DNA of 11,945 bases from Spirochaeta sp. (GTDB lineage Bacteria; Spirochaetota; Spirochaetia; DSM-27196; Alkalispirochaetaceae): assembly GCA_027859055.1 (NCBI GenBank), contig JAQIBO010000532.1:1-11945 (forward strand), in the 5' to 3' direction. The notes beneath the pieces were generated by a model. That model saw nothing but the letters and a program-made list of their open reading frames with translations, made no database searches and was not told the DNA's origin. The position numbers and the translations under genes are program-made. Each line of letters begins with the position of its first letter. The stretch's first letter is position 1. Below are positions 7,525 through 11,945 of the stretch, piece by piece.

Positions 7525-8859
7525 TCAGAGCAGTTCCGCCGCAATATCCGCCAGCACGCTCCGCTCAGACCGGGTCATCAAAATGTGACCGAAGATCGGC
7601 TGGCCCTTGAACGCCTCAACGAGGTAGGTCAGCCCGTTCGAGTTGGCGTCCAGGTACGGGCTGTCGATCTGGAAGGGATCACCGGTGAGAACCACCTTGG
7701 CGTCGGTTCCCGCGCGGGAAACTATCGTTTTCACCTCGTGGGGAGAGAGATTCTGCGCCTCGTCTATGATGATGAACGGGCTGGGCAGTGAACGACCGCG
7801 GATGTAACTCAACGCTTCCAGCTCGATAATATTGTTGCTGAGGATCTGCTCCGGCTGTTTGATGTTCTGTTTGTGATACACGCTGGTGATCAGTTCCAGG
7901 TTATCAAAGAGCGGCCGCATCCAGTGGGAAAGCTTCTCGTCCTTTGCACCGGGAAGATATCCGATATCTTTTCCCATCGGCACCACCGGTCGACTGACCA
8001 GAACGCGCTTGTCCAAGATGTCTTCCATCGTCTGGTTCAGTCCCGCAGCGATCGCCAGGAGCGTCTTTCCGGTTCCCGCCTTTCCCACCAGCGTGACCAG
8101 TTGCACCGCCGGATTCAGCAGCAAATCGAGGGCGATCAACTGCTCGTCGTTCAGGGGACGAATCCCCGCAACCGACTGCATCTTGTGATCGACGTAGCGT
8201 ATTACGCCGTTATCCCTCTCGTACCGGCCGATCAGTTCGTCCTCGTGTTCTTTATCGCGGAGCAAGAGGTAGTGGTTCGGCGGCAATTCGTCGGGCCACT
8301 CGAGAACCCCGGTAGCGGCCAGCTCATCGTAACTTTCGGTACGAACATCAACTGCGGTGAATCCCGCATACAGCTTGGTGATATCGACCTTCTGCTTTTC
8401 GTAGTCCACCGCTTTGATCCCCAGGGCGGTTGCCTTGACGCGGGCGTTGATGTCCTTGCTGACAAAGAACACCTGACCGCCGTCCTGCTGAATCTGCCAC
8501 GCCGCAAGAATGATTTTGTTGTCGGACTTGTCCTGCAGAAAGTCGTTGGGGATCTTGTCCGGCTGGGTGGAAACGACTTTGAGCACCGAGCCGTTTTCGA
8601 TGCGCACACCGTCGGCAAGATTTCCATGGCGTCCCGCGTCGTCAAGGAACCGGATCGCCTGCCGCGCGTTGCGTCCGCGCTCGTCGGAAAACGTCTTGAG
8701 ACGGTCCAGCTCTTCGAGAACCCACATCGGAACGACTACCTCGTTGTCCTTGAAACTGAGAATTGCATCGGGGCGGTGGATCAAGACGTTGGTGTCGATA
8801 ACGAACGTTTTGGCCCCTGTGCGGGATTTCTGGGCAGTAGCAGCTGATTTTCGTGACAT
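7525..8859 (-). CDS. PIN domain-PhoH family ATPase (putative RNase/RNA helicase)
   Basis: This 444-residue cytoplasmic protein joins an N-terminal PIN nuclease domain to a PhoH ATPase, the architecture of YlaK and mycobacterial PhoH2. PhoH2 proteins have been reported to unwind and cleave RNA. The PIN domain (about residues 17-150) shows the expected acidic residues: D22 in VIDTNVLIH, E50 in VLEELDRL, D113 in KSDNKIILAA and D136 in VSKDINAR. The PhoH domain (about 225-444) has Walker A GKAGTGKT (259-266), the GKDIGYLPG motif (296-304), Walker B FIIIDEAQN (D366, E367) and VVLTGDPFQID. Nothing catalytic is missing. The ATG is preceded by GGGAG with a 5-base spacer, inside a longer purine run. 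It is convergent with treS-mak and divergent from the XPB-type helicase gene. No small antitoxin-like gene precedes it, although some PhoH2 genes have one. Its physiological RNA substrate is unknown. Confidence 0.93.
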   Translation of the reverse strand: MSRKSAATAQKSRTGAKTFVIDTNVLIHRPDAILSFKDNEVVVPMWVLEELDRLKTFSDERGRNARQAIRFLDDAGRHGNLADGVRIENGSVLKVVSTQPDKIPNDFLQDKSDNKIILAAWQIQQDGGQVFFVSKDINARVKATALGIKAVDYEKQKVDITKLYAGFTAVDVRTESYDELAATGVLEWPDELPPNHYLLLRDKEHEDELIGRYERDNGVIRYVDHKMQSVAGIRPLNDEQLIALDLLLNPAVQLVTLVGKAGTGKTLLAIAAGLNQTMEDILDKRVLVSRPVVPMGKDIGYLPGAKDEKLSHWMRPLFDNLELITSVYHKQNIKQPEQILSNNIIELEALSYIRGRSLPSPFIIIDEAQNLSPHEVKTIVSRAGTDAKVVLTGDPFQIDSPYLDANSNGLTYLVEAFKGQPIFGHILMTRSERSVLADIAAELL

Positions 8860-8932
8860 ATTGTCTCCCTCTCCTCCCAGTGTACTATCCCCCCGCTTAA
8901 AATTTCATGAGAAATAGTGTACATCTATACGG
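8860..8932. promoter_or_regulatory. Divergent promoter region of phoH-like and XPB helicase genes
   Basis: This 73-base spacer must hold the start signals of both divergent genes. On the - strand, CTCCC at 8865-8869 is the complement of the phoH-like ribosome binding site. The centre (about 8897-8930) is more A+T-rich than its surroundings. The word AGTGTAC occurs twice (8879-8885 and 8916-8922), 37 bases apart. Read on the - strand, both copies give TACACT, a weak -10-like hexamer. ATTTC-ATGA-GAAAT (8902-8915) is a short inverted repeat that could be an operator. No strong -35 box is seen for either direction, and the + strand start at 8933 has no Shine-Dalgarno sequence. Confidence 0.5.
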
Positions 8933-10615
8933 ATGCCACAGCCCCTTATCGTACAAGGTGACAACACAATCCTTCTCGACGTTCACGATGAAGAGGCCGA
9001 CCGCGCCCGCAGCGCTATCGCTCCCTTTACCGAACTGGAAAAATCGCCGGAACACTTCCACACCTACCGGATCACCCCCCTTTCACTCTGGAACGCCGCC
9101 TCGGCGGGGCTCGACGCAGAATCGGTCGTATCCGCTCTGTCGGAAAACAGCCGGTTTCCCATACCGCCCCATATCCAGAGCTCAATCAGGGAACTGATCA
9201 GCCGGTACGGCAAGCTGCGCCTGGAGGCGACTGACGACGAATATACGCTCCGGCTGATCGTCCCCGACGAAACGATCCGCCAGGAGTTGCGCTCGCGTCC
9301 GGCGATCGCAAAGCTGTTGCGCGAGGAGGACGGAACGGACGGGGACGGAGACGGGTTTCTGATCAGCCTGGTGGACCGGGGCACGGTGAAACAGGAACTG
9401 ATCCACGTCGGGTACCCCGTTGACGACAAGGCGCCCCTCCTCGAGGGCGATCCGATCGAGTTCGAGCTGCGAAGCGAAACGCTCGGGGGCAAGCCGTTTG
9501 ACCTGCGTAACTACCAGAATGAGGCGGCGCGCATCTTCTACGGTGAGGGCAAGCCCGGTGCGGGATACGGCACCGTAGTCCTGCCCTGCGGAGCGGGCAA
9601 AACGGTGGTCGGCATGGCGGCGATGGATCTGCTCAAGACCAGTACGCTCATTCTGACCACCAACGTTGCGGCGGTGCATCAGTGGGTCGATGAGCTCCTG
9701 GACAAAACGGACCTCACCGCCGACGACATCGGTGAGTACACCGGCGGCAGCAAACGAATCCGCTCCATTACGGTGGCCACCTACCAGATCCTGGTGTGGC
9801 GACCGGACCGGGACTCCGTGTTCCCCCACTTTGATCTGTTTCGCAAACGACGGTGGGGACTGATCATTTACGATGAGGTCCACCTCCTGCCGGCGCCGAT
9901 CTTTCGGGTTACCGCGGAGATCCAGGCGATTCGGCGTCTCGGTCTGACCGCAACACTTATCCGTGAAGACGGACGGGAACAGGATGTATTTTCCTTGGTG
10001 GGACCAAAACGGTATGACGTGCCGTGGAAAGAGTTGGAGCAGAAAGGGTGGATCGCCGAGGCGGTATGTTATGAAATTCGCCTGGATATGCCCCGGGAGC
10101 TCCGTACCGAATACGCAGTGGCGGACAAGCGACGTAAGTTTCGGCTTGCCAGTGAGAATCCGCGAAAAATTGAAGCCGCGTTTCAGATCGTCGAGAACCA
10201 CCCGGAAGAAGCGGTCATGGTGATCGGCCAGTACCTCAACCAGCTGGATGACCTGGCAGAGCGTCTCGACGCCCCGATCATCACCGGTAAAACTCCCAAC
10301 GCGAAACGGGAGGAGATCTACGCGGCGTTTCGGTCCGGAGAGATCAAGGTTATCGTTGTCAGTAAGGTGGCGAACTTCGCGATCGATTTACCCGATGCGT
10401 CGGTTGCGGTGCAGGTCTCCGGCAGCTTCGGCTCGCGGCAGGAGGAAGCACAGCGCCTCGGTCGCATTCTCCGACCAAAACATGGCCAGTTTCACAACTC
10501 ACATTTCTATACCCTTGTGTCCAATCAAACGGTGGAGGAGCAATTTGCCGCAAATCGGCAGAAATTTCTCACCGAGCAGGGATACGCGTACCATATCGAG
10601 CATTGGGAAGGATAA
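8933..10615 (+). CDS. XPB/Rad25-type superfamily 2 DNA helicase
   Basis: A 560-residue 3'-5' DNA helicase of the bacterial XPB family, close to the usual length of about 550. The N-terminus (PLIVQGDNTILLDV, then SPEHFHTYRITPLSLWNA) matches the bacterial XPB opening, which supports the ATG at 8933 even though no ribosome binding site precedes it. After an N-terminal XPB domain (about 1-180) come the Q-like DLRNYQNEA, Walker A LPCGAGKT (217-224), the DEVH box (314-317) and LTATLIREDGRE. The last contains the RED motif (344-346) that marks XPB. A thumb-like segment follows, then the second helicase domain with VSKVANFAIDLP and motif VI QRLGRILRPK (507-516). Eukaryotic and archaeal XPB open DNA in transcription initiation or excision repair. 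The bacterial role is less clear, and repair is inferred. The next gene starts 6 bases after the stop and encodes a probable partner. The gene looks intact. Confidence 0.95.
   Translation: MPQPLIVQGDNTILLDVHDEEADRARSAIAPFTELEKSPEHFHTYRITPLSLWNAASAGLDAESVVSALSENSRFPIPPHIQSSIRELISRYGKLRLEATDDEYTLRLIVPDETIRQELRSRPAIAKLLREEDGTDGDGDGFLISLVDRGTVKQELIHVGYPVDDKAPLLEGDPIEFELRSETLGGKPFDLRNYQNEAARIFYGEGKPGAGYGTVVLPCGAGKTVVGMAAMDLLKTSTLILTTNVAAVHQWVDELLDKTDLTADDIGEYTGGSKRIRSITVATYQILVWRPDRDSVFPHFDLFRKRRWGLIIYDEVHLLPAPIFRVTAEIQAIRRLGLTATLIREDGREQDVFSLVGPKRYDVPWKELEQKGWIAEAVCYEIRLDMPRELRTEYAVADKRRKFRLASENPRKIEAAFQIVENHPEEAVMVIGQYLNQLDDLAERLDAPIITGKTPNAKREEIYAAFRSGEIKVIVVSKVANFAIDLPDASVAVQVSGSFGSRQEEAQRLGRILRPKHGQFHNSHFYTLVSNQTVEEQFAANRQKFLTEQGYAYHIEHWEG
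10605..10612 (+). promoter_or_regulatory. Ribosome binding site of the gene at 10622
   Basis: GGGAAGGA lies inside the last codons of the helicase gene, 9 bases before the ATG at 10622. It fixes that start and supports translation of the two genes from one mRNA. Confidence 0.6.
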
Positions 10616-10621
10616 CGAACG

Positions 10622-11945
10622 ATGAAAACCGACAGAGAATTTGCCACGTACCTTCTCAACCTTGAGGATGAGTCGTTTTTTGCGGTGTACCGGAACTACC
10701 TTGGACCGGTAAAAACGCCGTACAACAAACACGATCTGATGCAGGACCTCCAGGACTTTCTGATACGTCCGGCGACGGGAGATCAGATCAGGGAGCTGCT
10801 GACCCGACGCGATACTATCCTGTTATCGGCGGTCTCGGTTCTCGGGTCACCGTCAGAGGAGCAGCTGTACCGCTTTCTCTCCGGAGAGTTTGAGTACAGC
10901 ACGTTTCAGGCAACGTTGCTGAACCACACCGACCGACTGCTGCTGATTGACGGTCCGCAGCCCGCTTCGGTGCGCCTCAATCCGTTGCTCGAACCCGCCC
11001 TGGCACCACTTGAGCTCGGCGTGCACCACCTCGTGGTCGGCGCCCCGTTGCAACCCCAGGGAACAGACGACGCGGCGACGGCACCGTGGTTGACGCCGGT
11101 TTTTGTTGCTGCAATGTATTCATTTCTCCGCGAAAACCAGGACCTGTTCACCCGTAACGGAGCGCTCCGCAAACGGGCGGCTACGGAACTCACCGATCGG
11201 TTCGGCGTCGATTCCTCAGAAGGCGCCGGCTATCTCAGATTCATTCTGATGATCTGCGAAACCCTCGGTTTGCTGACCCGCACCGACGAGGGTGAAACGA
11301 TCTTGCTCCGTCCGGAGAGCTGGGAGGCGTTTGCGGAACTACCGGAACGGTGGATACGCGTACTCCTCTGGGCGGCGCCACTGACGAGTACGGTGGAACG
11401 GACCTACGAATACGCGGAACTCCTCTTCCAGGCGGTCGGTTCAATTCCTGCCGATCGGAGTTTCACCCTCGGCGAAATGATCAGATTGCTTCAACTGAGC
11501 GGCAACGGGCTGTCTCTCCCGATCGACCGCGATACGGTGGAGCAGCTGACCCGGGTTGGCGTGTTTCGACGGGTCGCTGCGATCGACGATACTGACGATT
11601 CGTCACCGCGGTACGCGCTCAATCCGTTGATCGCACCAACTGTTGACGCACCGCCGGTCACCGGCAGCGTTCGCGTCCAGGCCAATATGGAGATCGGCAT
11701 CCCGCCGGGCGCACCGTTCACCGAGGCGTTTATCGTAGCCCGAATGACGCGGCTCCACCGGTTCGATACGGTGCCGACGTTCACACTGACCGAGGACAGT
11801 GTTGCCGATGCCCGTCGGGACGGTCTCGACGATCCGTTGGAGGCACTCTCGGGTATCACCGCCGATCTCCCGCAAAACGTGCGCTTTCTGCTCAAACGGT
11901 GGGAGACGCGCTCCCGGGCAGTTCGCCTGATGCAGGGGCTGATCG
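10622..11945 (+). CDS. Helicase_C_3-like XPB-associated protein, 3' end missing
   Basis: The reading frame is open from the ATG at 10622 to the right edge (441 complete codons, no stop), so the C-terminus is outside the window. The first 100 or so residues are helical and leucine-rich (LEDESFFAVYRNYLGPVKTP, then QDLQDFLIRPATG). A winged-helix-like segment lies near residues 180-225. From about residue 350 the sequence fits the XPB/Ssl2-like Helicase_C_3 pattern: VQANMEIGIPPG, then FTLTEDSVADARRDGLDD, then DLPQNVRFLLKRWETR (415-430). The last is the family's Pro-Gln-Asn-Val plus Trp signature. Proteins of this family sit beside XPB in other bacteria, for example the Rv0861c/Rv0862c pair of Mycobacterium tuberculosis, and are longer (about 750 residues there). 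No nuclease or helicase motor motifs are visible. A role as helicase accessory or DNA-binding partner is inferred from context. The family call rests on motif recall, not a search. Confidence 0.75.
   Translation, partial: MKTDREFATYLLNLEDESFFAVYRNYLGPVKTPYNKHDLMQDLQDFLIRPATGDQIRELLTRRDTILLSAVSVLGSPSEEQLYRFLSGEFEYSTFQATLLNHTDRLLLIDGPQPASVRLNPLLEPALAPLELGVHHLVVGAPLQPQGTDDAATAPWLTPVFVAAMYSFLRENQDLFTRNGALRKRAATELTDRFGVDSSEGAGYLRFILMICETLGLLTRTDEGETILLRPESWEAFAELPERWIRVLLWAAPLTSTVERTYEYAELLFQAVGSIPADRSFTLGEMIRLLQLSGNGLSLPIDRDTVEQLTRVGVFRRVAAIDDTDDSSPRYALNPLIAPTVDAPPVTGSVRVQANMEIGIPPGAPFTEAFIVARMTRLHRFDTVPTFTLTEDSVADARRDGLDDPLEALSGITADLPQNVRFLLKRWETRSRAVRLMQGLI

Noticed and set aside
7873..8847. 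Open + strand frame of 324 codons opposite the phoH-like gene
   Set aside because: The - strand frame carries intact PIN and Walker motifs; this one has none and is a shadow.
9182..10201. Open - strand frame of 339 codons opposite the XPB-type helicase
   Set aside because: The + strand frame has all helicase motifs; the antisense frame shows no family features.
1..11945. tRNA or rRNA genes, CRISPR repeats, insertion sequences, riboswitches
   Set aside because: All gaps between genes are short (6 to 73 bases) and filled as described; no repeated arrays, transposase motifs or terminal repeats were seen.

Overview
The window holds six genes, packed tightly, with no gene-free stretch longer than about 75 bases. 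It is ordinary moderately high-GC bacterial chromosome (roughly 58-60% GC by eye). I see no insertion sequence, phage gene, tRNA, rRNA or CRISPR array. The taxon cannot be fixed from sequence alone. A bacterial XPB-type helicase, a GlgE-pathway pair and a membrane HD-GYP protein together occur in several phyla; a spirochaete or a similar environmental bacterium is a guess only.

Left block (1-7496, + strand). The 3' part of a membrane-anchored HAMP-GAF-HD-GYP signalling protein, whose sensor domain lies outside the window, is followed after 31 bases by glgE. A further 57 bases downstream lies a treS-maltokinase fusion gene. The fusion and GlgE form a complete route from trehalose to alpha-1,4-glucan: trehalose to maltose (TreS domain), maltose to maltose-1-phosphate (kinase domain), then maltosyl transfer onto glucan (GlgE). 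No branching enzyme (GlgB) follows, because a convergent gene begins at once. The HD-GYP protein probably degrades cyclic di-GMP, and its position directly upstream may tie second-messenger signalling to glucan or trehalose metabolism.

Right block (7525-11945). On the - strand is a PIN-PhoH protein, a putative RNase fused to an RNA-dependent ATPase. It is divergent from an XPB-type DNA helicase gene on the + strand. A second gene starts 6 bases after the helicase stop and runs off the right edge. Its visible C-terminal part looks like the Helicase_C_3 (XPB/Ssl2-like helicase-associated) family, the usual companion of bacterial XPB. The divergent promoter region (8860-8932) carries a repeated AGTGTAC word.

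The window contains recognisable families rather than an obviously new system. The points most worth checking are the XPB plus Helicase_C_3 pair, the HD-GYP domain with a large insert between its HD and GYP halves, the glgB-less GlgE pathway beside a signalling gene, and two + strand genes (glgE and the helicase) that lack Shine-Dalgarno sequences and may be leaderless.
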